The notes: generated by a model from the letters alone, not told the origin. A stretch of 64,000 nucleotides of DNA from Pisaster brevispinus (GCA_023634235.1 JAMKCF010000022.1:4394541-4458540), one strand, 5' to 3'. Shown: positions 36,054 to 48,834, counted from the stretch's first letter. Numbers and translations: made by a program.

Positions 36054-36386
36054 TCAAGTAATGCGTTTGCATAAGAAACCTAAAAGATCGTTTTCCGGTG
36101 AACGGGACACAAGCGCGGACAAGTCTGCCACGCGGGCAACATCGTCCCACACACGGCGTTCTATTTTTCTACGTTCACGCTGCTGATACCTGAGTAACGA
36201 TAAGATCTGAGCGGACACACGACGCTCTGCGCTGAGAGCAAGACAAATTCTTCTCGATTCTTGTGAATGAAAGTAGACTTGTGTTAGTCGGCGCAGGAAT
36301 GACTCTTTATAATACACTCTACATACAAACAACGCAAAAACACGGGTCACAAATGGTAGGACTTGAGCAAGTTTAAAAAAAAGCAA
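36054..36386 (-). other. 110-codon open frame in B1 unit, status uncertain
   Basis: The only B1 copy without the TAG found in units 10 and 16. A one-base loss in the GGGTAGG stretch changes its N-terminal part relative to the 120-codon frames. No recognised family. Confidence 0.3.
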
Positions 36387-37038
36387 GCAAGAGCACCGTT
36401 AAACTCGTATAGCGCCCTCAATTGTTACAAAAATTTAGAGCTTGACTCCTTTTTTATTTATAAACTCACAGATTATAGGCAAAGTACCCGTGGCGTTAAA
36501 TTTGCCTGAGAATTGGGGTTTTTTTTTACTGACAATGTTTTGGTAAGTTTTGATGCTTTTAAACTGAAGTTCAATAAAATCTTTCTTGTTTTAAGAAACA
36601 TTTGTGTAATCTAGGACGTAAAATTTGAGCTTAATTGAAAAAATATGTTTCTAGAAGTCGGATTTGATTCCACTATCTCCATGTGTTTTGTGCACGGGCG
36701 AAAATGCGCAATAAATGACGTCATTATGACGTCGTTCGTTGTTTTAGGCCGGAAAGCACATCTACAGTATCTCATAAGTCTAAAACTAAAAAAAGTTTGA
36801 CGATCGGCGGTATACTTTTTGAGATATGGTGCTTACAAGGCTGGCTAATTAAATATTCACCTCGCTCTAAAGTGGCTAATTAATTAAGAATTTTAACAAC
36901 TATCACAATAAATGTTAAGTTTATGTACTAAGCTTCAATTTGATATAGGACTAAACCCCTTCATATTTAAACATTAGGATATTGGGTGTATACATAAAAC
37001 GTGTACAAATGCTATGGGATTTTAGGTGGAAACAAAGA

Positions 37039-37125
37039 ATAATAATAATAATAATAATAAAAATAATAAAAATCTCGACGAAAACAAAACCTGTTCCGAC
37101 AGTAAGTCGGAACAGCTAATAATAA
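37039..37125. repeat. (TAA)n spacer with one B-type hairpin element
   Basis: TAA/AAAATAA repeats and one 47-bp hairpin element (lead TCTCGACG, loop AGTAA), followed by TAATAA and the next unit. Confidence 0.9.
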
Positions 37126-40050
37126 CTAGACATTAGGTGTTTGTGAACAAACACAAAGCTGTTCCGTTAAGTTGTGCTTTGATTAAACTCAAGTTCAATC
37201 TTCAGTGCACAAGGGGTCTAAAACTGGAAAAAATTTAAATCGGTTGTGTAGTTCTTGAGATATGGTCCCACTTCCGGTTGACCCAGAAGTAAAGGTCAAC
37301 ATTGGGTCACGGTAACCCAAGTTCAATCTTCAATGTTCAAAGGATCTAATAACTGAAAAGAAATTGAACTTGGGTTGTGTAGTTCTTGAGATAATGGTCC
37401 CACTTCTGGTTGACCCAGAAGTAAAGGTTAACATGGGGTCACGGTAACCCAAGTTCAATCTTCAATGCTCAAATGAGTCTATAACTGAAACGAACTTGAA
37501 ATGCACATAATTATCGTTTCCAATCAGGCTCGTAGTCTTTGTTATATGAAAACTGTGCTGGAGGTAATAAATGCAAGAAACATTGAATGCTAGAGGGCGT
37601 TACACAACAATTTGATTGCACATGCTCATTTATTTTGCAGGGTGATTGTGCAGAGCAAATGTTGCACTGAAGAGGCAATGTTTTTGATCACAAACGCAGT
37701 TGTGTTAACGTTTTTTTTACTCGAAATTTTGTTATTGAGGAACATGTCTCACAAGTTACTATGCATACTAAGCCTGTGACGGTTACATGGTTAACCAACC
37801 GATCAACCAGTTAAACGTTTACGTTTTTACGGTTCGGATAAGCGTAAAACAATTCAATCAAAAAGTGACGCGAAATATTGACTATAATAATTGCCTAGTT
37901 ACATGAAGTACACACGCCCACAAGCCAAAATTCTCTGCTAACCCCTGAAATACGCTTAACGTAAGCACGGAAGTCTCTGCTGCCGTAAGCGTTGATTCTT
38001 TGCTTTTGGTAAGCAGAGCCATGTATTTGGGCCTGGGTCTCACAACTTAGTGGATAAAGTGAACTACCCCTCATTTAAACGAATGAGCCCAATTACATGG
38101 CTCTGGTTACTGCCGAAATCCATGCTTACGGTCATCATTCTCCGCTTATTTTGCAAGCGTCGAATTTCTGCGCTAGCTGTGTAAGCGAAGAATGCCTAGT
38201 TTCGTGAAGTACACACGAGAAAAAGCCGAAATTCTCTGCTAACTCCTGAAATACGCTTGACGTAAGCACGGAATTCCCTGCTTCCGTTTCCGTAAGCGTC
38301 GATTCTGCGCTTACGGTAAGCAGAGTCCTGAAATTGGGTCCAGGTCACACAAGTTAGTACGCAAACCACACAAGACTGTATATCATGGAATAGGTCCCAC
38401 AATTTAGTACGTAAAGCAATCACACCACAGGTCTCACAATTTAGTAAGTAAAGCGACAAATCAGTGGTCTCACAAGTCAGTAAGTAAAGATTGGTCTATG
38501 CTGTTGTATTAAAATTGTAATTGTAAAAAAATATATTTTTAATATCGTGTATGTAATTGTTGTTACGATAAAAAATTTAATGCGGTATAAGTTAATAAGT
38601 TAGTACATCACACGAACTACCACTCTTATCAAGGAATTATGAATTCGAAACGAATTATGAATTCGAAACGAATTATAAATCTGTTACTACGCCTGCTTTC
38701 CACTGATAACATCTCAGTGCATGCCACAACAGGGCTTTAGTAGCACATAATAATTTTTGGTAGACGATTTAAATTTTTGTCTATGCTATTGTACTAACAT
38801 TTGTTGTGTCTTTTTAATACTGAATGTTTTTGTTGGGCTAAAATAGTAAATATTGGATATGACTTTATTGTTAATTTTGGCTCTTCATGCACACCCATGA
38901 AAAATGTATTTTTTCTTGTCTACAACTTTCCCCATTCAGCTACAATTCGAGCCTCATTGCAACCCCCAACAGGTTTGTTGTTTGCTACATAGAGTGATTT
39001 CCCGAAGTAATGCATTCGCACAAGAACCTTAAAAACGTAGCCTTGTTTCCTTCACGATTGAGCTTCAAGTAATGCGTTTGCATAAGAAACCTAAAAGATC
39101 GTTTTCCGGTGAACGGGACCCAAGCGCGGACAAGTCTGCCACGCGGGCAACATCGTCCTACACACGGCGTTCTATTTTTCTACGTTCACGCTGCTGATAC
39201 CTGAGTAACGATAAGATCTGAGCGGACACACGACGCTCTGCGCTGAGAGCAAGACAAATTCTTCTCGATTCTTGTGAATGAAAGTAGACTTGTGTTAGTC
39301 AGCGCAGGAATGACTCTTTATAATACACTCTACATACAAACAACGCAAAAACACGGGTCACAAATGGGTAGGACTTGAGCAAGTTTAAAAAAAAGCAAGC
39401 AAGAGCACCGTTAAACTCGTATAGCGCCCTCAATTGTTACAAAAATTTAGAGCTTGACTCTTTTTTATTTATAAACTCACAGATTCTAAGCAAAGTACCC
39501 GTGGCGTTAAATTTGCCTGAGAATTTGGGGGGTTTTTTTACTGACAATGTTTTGGTAAGTTTTGATGCTTTTAAACTGAAGTTCAATAAAATCTTTCTTG
39601 TTTTAAGAAACATTTGTGTAATCTAGGACGTTCAATTTGAGCTTAATTGAAAAAATATGTTTCTAGAAGTCGGATTTGATTCCACTATCTCCATGTGTTT
39701 TGTGCACGGGCGAAAATGCGCAATAAATGACGTCATTATGACGTCGTTCGTTGTTTTAGGCCGGAAAGCACATCTACAGTATCTCATAAGTCTAAAACTA
39801 AAAAAAGTTTGACGATCGGCGGTATACTTTTTGAGATATGGTGCTTACAAGGCTGGCTAATTAAATATTCACCTCGCTCTAAAGTGGCTAATTAATTAAG
39901 AATTTTAACAACTATCACAATAAATGTTAAGTTTATGTACTAAGCTTCAATTTGATATAGGACCTAACTCCTTCATATTTAAACATTAGGATATTGGGTG
40001 TATACATAAAACGTGTACAAATGCTATGGGATTTTAGGTGGAAACAAAGA
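37126..40050 (-). repeat. Family B unit 16, subtype B1 (2925 bp)
   Basis: B1 unit one monomer shorter than units 10 and 15. The ~297-bp repeats start at 37893 and 38194, a GAATTC tract lies at 38633-38672, and the open frame is stopped by the same TAG as in unit 10. With unit 15 it forms a head-to-tail B1 pair. Confidence 0.86.
37893..38335. repeat. ~297-bp tandem repeat of unit 16, 1.5 copies
   Basis: Starts at 37893 and 38194, spacing 301 bp, foldback arms kept. Confidence 0.75.
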
Positions 40051-40633
40051 ATAATAATAATAACTAGACATTAGGTGTTTGTCCATGACAAACACAAAGC
40101 TGTTCCGTTTCTCATTACATTGATTAAACGCTCCAGATGTAGTTCTTGAGATAGGTGTCACTTCCAGTTTACCCGGAAGTAAAGGTCAACATGGGGTTAT
40201 GGTTAACCATGGCAAATTTGTAATGCCCAAGGAGTGTATAACTGAAAAAAAAATAACAATCGGTTTTGTAGTTCTTGAGATATGATCCCACTTCCGGTTG
40301 TCCCGGAAGTAAAGGTCAACACGGGTCACGGTAACCCTAGGCTAATCTTCAATGCACAAAAGGTTTATAATTCTGAAATAAAATTGAAAATCGGGTGCGT
40401 AGTACTTGAGAGTTGGTCCCACTTCCGGTTGACCCAGAAGTTCAGGTCAATATGGGGTCATGGTAACACAAGGCTAACATTCAATGCCAGGAAGAATATA
40501 ATTGAAAACAGTTTGAATATCGGCTGGTACTTCTTGAGATATGGTCCAACTTCCGGTTAAACTGGAAGTTTAGGTCAACTTAGGGTCAAGATAACCCAAG
40601 GTTAATATTTAATGCCCAATGAGTCTATAACTG

Positions 40634-40991
40634 GGGTGTCGTGGCCGAGCGGGTAAGAGCATCGGACTCAAGTTCTGGTGATTAAGTTATCGGTATGTGG
40701 GTTCGAATCCCGGTCGTGGCACTTGTGTCCTTGAGCAAGACACTTAACCATAATTGCTTCTCTCCACCCAGGGATAAAATGGGTACCTGTGAGGGCAGAG
40801 ATGGTTTATGTGAATGATTAGCTTGGAGCGCAGTAAACTCGCAGCACCGGCTGTATACTCCCCAGGGAGCTGAGATGGTTTAAGGAATGAAATATATGGC
40901 CCAGTGACCAGGGGTAATAATGTCAGAAGCGCTTTGATACGCCCCTCGGGCTGTGATAAAGCGCTATATAAGAATCGGTTATTATTGTTAT
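40634..40991 (+). mobile_element. tRNA-Leu(CAA)-derived SINE, copy 1
   Basis: A 358-bp insertion between direct repeats TAACTG (40628-40633 and 40992-40997). The head resembles a class II tRNA-Leu. The A box TGGCCGAGCGG is at 40642-40652, the anticodon loop contains CAA at 40669-40671, a long variable arm follows, and the B box GGTTCGAATCC is at 40700-40710. The body has CTTGAGCAAGACACTTAA and the tail AAAGCGCTATATAA followed by TTATTATT. The A and B boxes are an RNA polymerase III promoter, so it may be transcribed. SINEs are moved by a partner LINE, which is not in the window. Confidence 0.9.
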
Positions 40992-41899
40992 TAACTGAAA
41001 CAAATTGAAATTTGGCTTTGAAGATCTTGAGATAATGTCCCACTTCCGATTGACCCAGAGGTAAAGGTCAACATGGGGTCAGGGTAACCCTTAGTTCAAT
41101 CTTTAATGCTCAAAGGATCTGTAACTGAACAGAAATTGAAAATCGGTTGTGTAGTTCTGGAGATATGGTCCCACTTCCGGTTGACCCGGAAAAAAAGGTC
41201 AGCATGGGGTCACGGTTACCAAAGGACTATCTCCAATGCCCAAGGAGTCTATAACTGAAAACATTTGAAAATCAGTTGTGTAGTTCTTGAGATATGGTCC
41301 CACTTCCGATTGACCCCGAAGTAAAGGTCAACATGGGGTCACGATTTCCCAAGTTCAATCTTCAATGTTCAAAGGATCTAATAACTGAAAAGAAATGGAA
41401 CATGGGTTGTGTAGTTCTTGAGATATGGTCCCACTTCCGATTGACCCGGAAGTAAAGGTTAACATGGGGTCACGGTAAACCCAAGTTCAATCTTCAATGC
41501 TCAAAGAGTGTCTATATCTGAAAAGAACTTGAAATGCACATAATTATCGTTTCGAATCAGGCTCGTAGTCTTTGTTTTATGAAAACTGTGCTTGAGGTAA
41601 TAAATGCAAGAAACATTGAACGCTAGAGGGCGTTCCACAACAATTCGATTGTGCAGAGCCAAATAATGATGCACTGAAGAGGCAATGTTTTTGATCACAA
41701 CCGCAGATGTGTTAACGTTTCTTTTACTCGAAATTTTGTTACCGAGGAACATGTCTCACAAGTTAGCATGTATACTAAGCCTGTGACGGTTACACGGTTA
41801 ACCAACAGATCAACCGGTTAAACGTTTACATTTTTACAGTTCGGATAAACGTAAAACAATTCAATCAAAAAGTGCAGCGAAACATTGACTATAATAATT

Positions 41900-42941
41900 G
41901 CCTAGTTACGTCAAGTACACACGCGCACAAGCCAAAATTCTCTGCTAACCCCTGAAATACGCTTGACGTAAGCACGGAATTCTCTGCCGTAAGCGTTGAT
42001 TATTTGCTTTTGGTAAGCAGAGCCATGTATTTGGGCCTGGGTCTCACAACTTAGCGTATAAAGTGAACTATCCCTCATTTAAACAAATGAGCCCAATTAC
42101 ATGGCTCTGGTTACTGCTGAATTCCATGCTTACGGTCAACATTCTCCGCTTATTTTGCAAGCGTCGAATTTCTGCGCTAGCTGTGTAAGCGAAGAATGCC
42201 TAATTAGGTGAAGTACACACGAGAAAAAAGACGTAATTCTCTGCTAACCCCTGAAATACGCTTGACGTAAGCACGGAACTTCCTGCCGTAAGCGTTGATT
42301 ATTTGCTTTTGGTAAGCAGAGCAATGTATTTGGGCCTGGGTCTCACAACTTAGCGTATAAAGTGAACTATCCCTCATTTAAACGAATCAATTTCTTGGCT
42401 CTGGTTACTGCAGAAATCCATGCTTAAAGTCACCCATTCTTCGCCTATTTTGGAAGCGTCGATTTTTTGCGCTATTTGTGTAAGTGAAGAATGCCTAGTT
42501 ACGTGAAGTACACACGCGCACCAGCCAAAATTCTCTGCTAACCCCTGAAATACGCTTGACGTAAGCACGGAATTCTCTGCCGTAAGCGTTGATTATTTGC
42601 TTTTGGTAAGCAGAGCCATGTATTTGGGCCTGGGTCTCACAACTTAGCGTATAAAGTGAACTATCCCTCATTTAAACAAATGAGCCCAATTACATGGCTC
42701 TGGTTACTGCTGAGTTCCATGCTTACAGTCAACATTCTCCGCTTATTTTGCAAGCGTCGAATTTCTGCGCTAGCTGTGTAAGCGAAGAATGCCTAGTTAC
42801 GTGAAGTACACACAAGAAAAAGACGTAATTCTCTGCTAACCCCTGAAATACGCTTGACGTAAGCACGGAATTATCTGCTTCCGTAAGCGTCGTTTTTTTG
42901 CTTATGGTAAGCAGAGTCATGAAATTGGGTCCAGGTCTCAC
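41900..42941. repeat. ~297-bp tandem repeat of unit 17, four starts
   Basis: Starts at 41900, 42198, 42493 and 42791, spacings 298, 295 and 298 bp. Unlike unit 12, the first copy is full length, so unit 12 lost the missing ~20 bp. Confidence 0.8.
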
Positions 42942-44600
42942 AAGTTAGTACGTAAACCACACAAGACTGTATATCATGGAATAGGTTTCACAATTTAGTA
43001 CATAAAGCAATCACACCACAGGTCTCACAAGTTAGTAAATAAAGATTGGTCTATGCTGTTGTATTAAAATCATAATTGTAAAAAAAAAAACCTGTTTAAT
43101 ATCGTGTATGTTATTTTTGTTGCGATAAAATATTAAATGCGGTATAAGTTAATAAGTTAGTACGTAGCATGAACTGCCACTCTTATCAAAGAATTATGAA
43201 TTCGAAACGAATTATTAATTCAAAACGAATCATTATTCTGTTACTACGCCTGCTTTCCGCTGATAACATCTCACTCTCAGTGCATGCCACAATTGCGCTT
43301 TAGTAGCACATAATAATTTTGGGTAGACGATTTAAATTTTGTATTAACATATGTTGTGTCTTTTTAATACCGAATGTTTTTGTTGGGCTAAAATAGTTAA
43401 TATTGGATATGATTTTATTGTTCATTTTGGCTCTTCATGCACACCCATGAAAAATGTATGCTTTCTTTTCTACACCTTTCCCCATTCAGCTACAATTCGA
43501 GCCTCATTGCAACCCCCAACAGGTTTGTTGTTTGCTACATAGTGATTTCCCGAAGTAATGCATTCGCACAAGAACCTTAAAAACGTGGTTCCAGGGGAAT
43601 GGGTAGCCTTGTTTCCTTCATGATTCAGCTTCAAGTAATGCCTTTGCATAAGAAACCTAAAAAATCGTTTTCCGGTGAACGGGACCCAAGCGCAGACAAG
43701 TCTGGCACGCGGGCAACATCGTCCCAACACACGGCGTTCGATTTTCAACGTTCACGCTGAATAACAACAAGATCTGAGCAGACACGTCGCTCTGTGCTGA
43801 GAGCAAGAACATTCTTCTCGATTCTTGTGAATGAACGTAGACTTGTGTCAGTCGGCGCAGGAATGACTCTTTATAATATACTCTACATACAAAAATCGCA
43901 AAAACACAGATCATTATGGGTATAAAACTTGATCGAGTTGAAAAAAAGCAAGCAAGAGCGCCGTTAAACTCGTATAGCGCCCTCAATCGTTTAAAATGTT
44001 TAAAGCTTGAGTCCGTTTTTATTTATAAACTCACAGATCATAGGCAAAGTACCCATGGCGTTAAATTTGCCTGAGAATTTGGGTTTTTTCTACTGACAAT
44101 GTTTCAATAAGTTTTGAAGCTTTTAAACTGAAAGACAATAAAATCTTATTTGTTTTAAGAAACGTGTGTGTAATCTAGGACGTTAAATTTGAGCTTAATT
44201 GAAAAATTATTTTTCTAAAAGTCGGATTTGTTTTCACTTTATCCTGTGTGTTTGTACACAGATACAAAACGTGCAATAAATGACGTCATTGTGACGTCGT
44301 CCGTAATTGTATGCCGCGATGCACATCTACAGTATTCCAGAAGTCTAAAATCGAAAAAAGTTTGACGATCGGACGTATACTTTTTGAGATATGGCGGTCT
44401 AAAGATTGGCTAATTAAATATTCATGCCATTATAACTAAGTAAATTAATTAATTAATTTAAGCTAATTACACTTTTCTATAACTTCAAAACCTAAGCTTT
44501 AATATGATATAGGATTTGACTCTTTTATACTAAGCCAAGTATGACTTTTGGCTTTAACAAAATGCCCTGGTTAAACCTATGAGCTTTTGAGATACAAAGA

Positions 44601-44677
44601 ATAATAATAATAATAAAAACAAATAAAAATCTTAACAAAAACAATAGCTGTTCCGACCACTTCGTCGGAACAGCTAA
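44601..44677. repeat. (TAA)n spacer with one long-arm hairpin element
   Basis: TAA repeats, an A-rich stretch and one hairpin element with 13-bp arms TAGCTGTTCCGAC and GTCGGAACAGCTA around CACTTC. Its terminal CTAA is joined directly to the CTAG of unit 18 with no TAA between. Confidence 0.9.
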
Positions 44678-45247
44678 CTAGACATTAGGTGTTTGTCCAT
44701 GACAAACACAAAGCTGTTCCGTTTCTAATTACATTGATTAAACGCTCCAGATGTAGTTCTTGAGATAGGCGTCACTTCCAGTTTACCCGGAAGTAAAGGT
44801 CAACATGGGGTTATGGTTAACCATGGCAAATTTGTAATGCCCAAGGAGTGTATAACTGAAAAAAAATTAACAATCGGTTTTGTAGTTCTTGAGATATGAT
44901 CCCACTTCCGGTTGACCCGGAAGTAAAGGTCAACACGGGTCACGGTAACCCTAGGCTAATCTTCAATGCACAAAAGGTTTATAATTCTGAAATAAAATTG
45001 AAAATCGGGTGCGTAGTACTTGAGAGTTGGTCCCACTCTCGGATGACCCAGAAGTTCAGGTCAATATGGGGTCATGGTAACACAAGGCTAACATTCAATG
45101 CCAGGAAGAATATAATTGAAAACAGTTTAAATATCGGCTGGTACTTCTTGAGATATGGTCCAACTTCCGGTTAAACCGGAAGTTTAGGTCAACTTAGGGT
45201 CAAGATAACCCAAGGTTAATATTTAATGCCCAATGAGTCTATAACTG

Positions 45248-45605
45248 GGGTGTCGTGGCCGAGCGGGTAAGAGCATCGGACTCAAGTTCTGGTGATTAAG
45301 TTATCGGTATGTGGGTTCGAATCCCGGTTGTGGCACTTGTGTCCTTGAGCAAGACACTTAACCATAATTGCTTCTCTCCACCCAGGGGTAAAATGGGTAC
45401 CTGTGAGGGCAGAGATGGTTTATGTGAATGATTAGCTTGGAGCGCAGTAAACTCGCAGCACCGGCTGTATACTCCCCAGGGAGCTGAGATGGTTTAAGGA
45501 ATGAAATATATGGCCCAGTGACCAGGGGTAATAATGTCAGAAGCGCTTTGATACGCCCCTCGGGCTGTGATAAAGCGCTATATAAGAATCGGTTATTATT
45601 GTTAT
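45248..45605 (+). mobile_element. tRNA-Leu(CAA)-derived SINE, copy 2
   Basis: Same length (358 bp), same TAACTG target repeats (45242-45247 and 45606-45611) and same position in the monomer as copy 1. The A box is at 45256-45266 and the B box at 45314-45324. Only a few substitutions were found (for example GGTTGTGG for GGTCGTGG). It was copied along with its unit and is not an independent insertion. Confidence 0.9.
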
Positions 45606-46512
45606 TAACTGAAACAAATTGAAAATTGGCTTTGAAGATCTTGAGATAATGTCCCACTTCCGATTGACCCAGAGGTAAAGGTCAACATGGGGTCAGGGTA
45701 ACCCTTAGTTCAATCTTTAATGCTCAAAGGATCTATAACTGAAAAGAAATTGAAAATCGGTTGTGTAGTTCTGGAGATATGGTCCCACTTCCGGTTGACC
45801 CGGAAAAAAGGTCAGCATGGGGTCACGGTTACCAAAGGACAATCTCCAATGCCCAAGGAGTCTATAACTGAAAACATTTGAAAATCAGTTGTGTAGTTCT
45901 TGAGATATGGTCCCACTTCCGATTGACCCCGAAGTAAAGGTCAACATGGGGTCACGATTTCCCAAGTTCAATCTTCAATGTTCAAAGGATCTAATAACTG
46001 AAAAGAAATGGAACATGGGTTGTGTAGTTCTTGAGATATGGTCCCACTTCCGATTGACCCGGAAGTAAAGGTTAACATGGGGTCACGGTAAACCCAAGTT
46101 CAATCTTCAATGCTCAATGAGTGTCTATATCTGAAAAGAACTTGAAATGCACATAATTATCGTTTCCAATCAGGCTCGTAGTCTTTGTTATATGAAAACT
46201 GTGCTTGAGGTAATAAATGCAAGAAACATTGAACGCTAGAGGGCGTTCCACAACAATTCGATTGTGCAGAGCCAAATAATGATGCACTGAAGAGGCAATG
46301 TTTTTGATCACAACCGCAGATGTGTTAACGTTTCTTTTACTCGAAATTTTGTTACCGAGGAACATGTCTCACAAGTTAGCATGTATACTAAGCCTGTGAC
46401 GGTTACACGGTTAACCAACAGATCAACCGGTTAAACGTTTACATTTTTACAGTTCGGATAAACGTAAAACAATTCAATCAAAAAGTGCAGCGACACATTG
46501 ACTATAATAATT

Positions 46513-46940
46513 GCCTAGTTACGTCAAGTACACACGCGCACAAGCCAAAATTCTCTGCTAACCTCTGAAATACGCTTGACGTAAGCACGGAATTCTCTGC
46601 CGTAAGCGTTGATTATTTGCTTTTGGTAAGCAGAGCCATGTATTTGGGCCTGGGTCTCACAACTTAGCGTATAAAGTGAACTATCCCTCATTTAAACAAA
46701 TGAGCCCAATTACATGCTCTGGTTACTGCTGAATTCCATGCTTACGGTCAACATTCTCCGCTTATTTTGCAAGCGTCGAATTTCTGCGCTAGCTGTGTAA
46801 GCGAAGAATGCCTAGTTACGTGAAGAACACACGAGAAAAAAGACGTAATTCTCTGCTAACCCCTGAAATACGCTTGACGTAAGCACGGAATTCTCTGCTT
46901 CCGTAAGCGTCGTTTTTTTGCTTACGGTAAGCAGAGTCAT
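46513..46940. repeat. ~297-bp tandem repeat of unit 18, 1.5 copies
   Basis: Starts at 46513 and 46810, spacing 297 bp. The two middle copies present in units 12 and 17 are absent, consistent with an unequal exchange removing one pair. Confidence 0.78.
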
Positions 46941-48617
46941 GAAATTGGGTCCAGGTCTCACAAGTTAGTACGCAAACCACACAAGACTGTATATCATTGA
47001 ATAGGTTTCACAATTTAGTATGTTAAGCAATCACACCACAGGTCTCACAAGTTAGTAAATAAAGATTGGTCTATGCTGTTGTATTAAAATCATAATTGTA
47101 AAAAAAACTTTTTAATATCGTGTTTGTTATTTTTGTTGCGATAAAATATTTAATGCGGTATAAGTTAATAAGTTAGTACGTAGCACGAACTGCCACTCTT
47201 ATCAAAGAATTATGAATTTGAAACGAATTATTAATTCAAAACGAATCATTATTCTGTTACTACGCCTGCTTTCCGCTGATAACATCTCACTCTCAGTGCA
47301 TGCCACAATTGCGCTTTAGTAGCACATAATAATTTTGGGTAGATGATTTAAATTTTGTACTAACATTTGTTGTGTCTTTTTAATACTGAATGTTTTTGTT
47401 GGGCTAAAATAGTAAATATTGGATATGATTTTATTGTTCATTTTGGCTCTTCATGCACATCCATGAAAAATGTATTTTTTTCTTTTCTACACCTTTCCCC
47501 ATTCAGCTACAATTCGAGCCTCATTGCAACCCCCAACAGGTTTGTTGTTTGCTACATAGTGATTTCCCGAAGTAATGCATTCGCACAAGAACCTTAAAAA
47601 CGTGGTTTCAGGCGAATGGGTAGCATTGTTTCCTTCATGATTCAGCTGCAAGTAATGCCTTTGCATAAGAAACCTAAAAAATTGTTTTCCGGTGAACGGG
47701 ACCCAAGCGCAGACAAGTCTGACACGCGGGCAACATCGTTCCAACACACGGCGTTCGATTTTCAACGTTCACGCTGAATAACAACAAGATCTGAGCAGAC
47801 ACATCGCTCTGCGCTGAGAGCAAGAAAATTCTTCTCGATTCTTGTGAATGAACGTGGACTTGTGTCAGTCGGCGCAGGAATGACTCTTTATAATATACTC
47901 TACATACAAAAATCGCACAAACACAGATCATATGGGTCTAAGACTTGATCGAGTTGAAAACAAGCAAGCAAGAGCACCGTTAAACTCGTATAGCGCCCTC
48001 AATCGTTTAAAACGTTTAAAGCTTGAGTCCGTTTTTATTTATAAACTCACAGATTATAGGCAAAATACCCATGGCGATAAATTTGCCTGAGAATTTGGGT
48101 TTTTTTCTACTGACAATGTTTCAATAAGTTTTGAAGCTTTTAAACTGAAAGACAATAAAATCTTATTTGTTTTAAGAATCGTGTGTGTAATCTAGGACGT
48201 TAAATTTGAGCTTAATTGAAAAATTATTTTTCTAGAAGTCGGATTTGTTTTCACTTTATCCTGTGTGTTTGTACACAGATAAAAAACGCGCAATAAATGA
48301 CGTCATTGTGACGTCGTCCGTAATTTTATGCCGCGATGCACATCTACAGTATTCCAGAAGTCTAAAATCGAAAAAAGTTTGACGATCGGACGTATACTTT
48401 TTGAGATATGGCGGTCTAAAGATTGGCTAATTAAATATTCATGCCATTATAACTAAGTAAATTAATTAATTAATTTAAGCTAATTACACTTTTCTATAAC
48501 TTCAAAACCTAAGCTTTAATATGATCTAGGATTTGACTCTTTTATAGTAAGCCAAGTATGACTTTTGGCTTTAACAAAATGCCCTGGTTAAACCTATGAG
48601 CTTTTGAGATACAAAGA

Positions 48618-48834
48618 ATAATAATAATAATAAAAACAAATAAAAATCTTAACAAAAACAATAGCTGTTCCGACCACTTCGTCGGAACAGCTAAATAATA
48701 ATAATAAAAATAATAAAAATCTCGACGAAAACAAAACCTGTTCCGACAGTAAGTCGGAACAGCTAATAATAATAAAAATAATAAAAATCTCGACGAAAAC
48801 AAAACCTGTTCCGACAGTAAGTCGGAACAGCTAA
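48618..48834. repeat. (TAA)n spacer with three B-type hairpin elements, B to A junction
   Basis: One long-arm element (CACTTC loop) followed by two 47-bp elements (AGTAA loop, lead TCTCGACG). The last CTAA is joined directly to CTAGACACTAAG, the family A terminus of unit 19. The family switch again falls exactly on a unit boundary. Confidence 0.9.

Larger units (their letters stand above)
33967..37038 (-). repeat. Family B unit 15, subtype B1 (3072 bp)
   Basis: Same order of parts as unit 10. Monomers reach to about 34465, ~297-bp repeats start at 34864 and 35165, a GAATTC tract lies near 35605, and a 110-codon minus-strand frame at 36054-36386. The left end reads CTAGACATTATG in place of CTAGACATTAGG. 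Confidence 0.86.
40064..44600 (-). repeat. Family B unit 17, subtype B3, with SINE (4537 bp)
   Basis: The longest unit. It has the variant left palindrome with a CAT centre and monomers interrupted by the SINE at 40634-40991. Four starts of the ~297-bp repeat follow (41900, 42198, 42493, 42791), then the GC-richer segment with a 109-codon frame (43657-43986) that leaves the B2 reading frame part-way. The right arm is of the B3 type ending GATACAAAGA. Confidence 0.86.
44678..48617 (-). repeat. Family B unit 18, subtype B3, with SINE (3940 bp)
   Basis: Copy of unit 17, with the SINE at the same site, but only two starts of the ~297-bp repeat (46513 and 46810), so about 595 bp shorter. The right half (from about 47200) is closer to unit 12 than to unit 17: GAATTTGAAACG, ACATCCATGAAAAATG and the 85-codon frame at 47674-47931 match unit 12. 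This gives unit 18 a mosaic look. Confidence 0.86.

Noticed and set aside
40636..40722. A functional tRNA-Leu gene
   Set aside because: A and B boxes and a CAA anticodon are present, but the acceptor arms pair poorly and the sequence continues into a SINE body with a TTATTATT tail and target repeats. It is the head of a SINE.
40744..41043. 99-codon minus-strand frame over the SINE (also 45358-45657)
   Set aside because: It runs across the SINE body and its host monomer boundary, so it is accidental.
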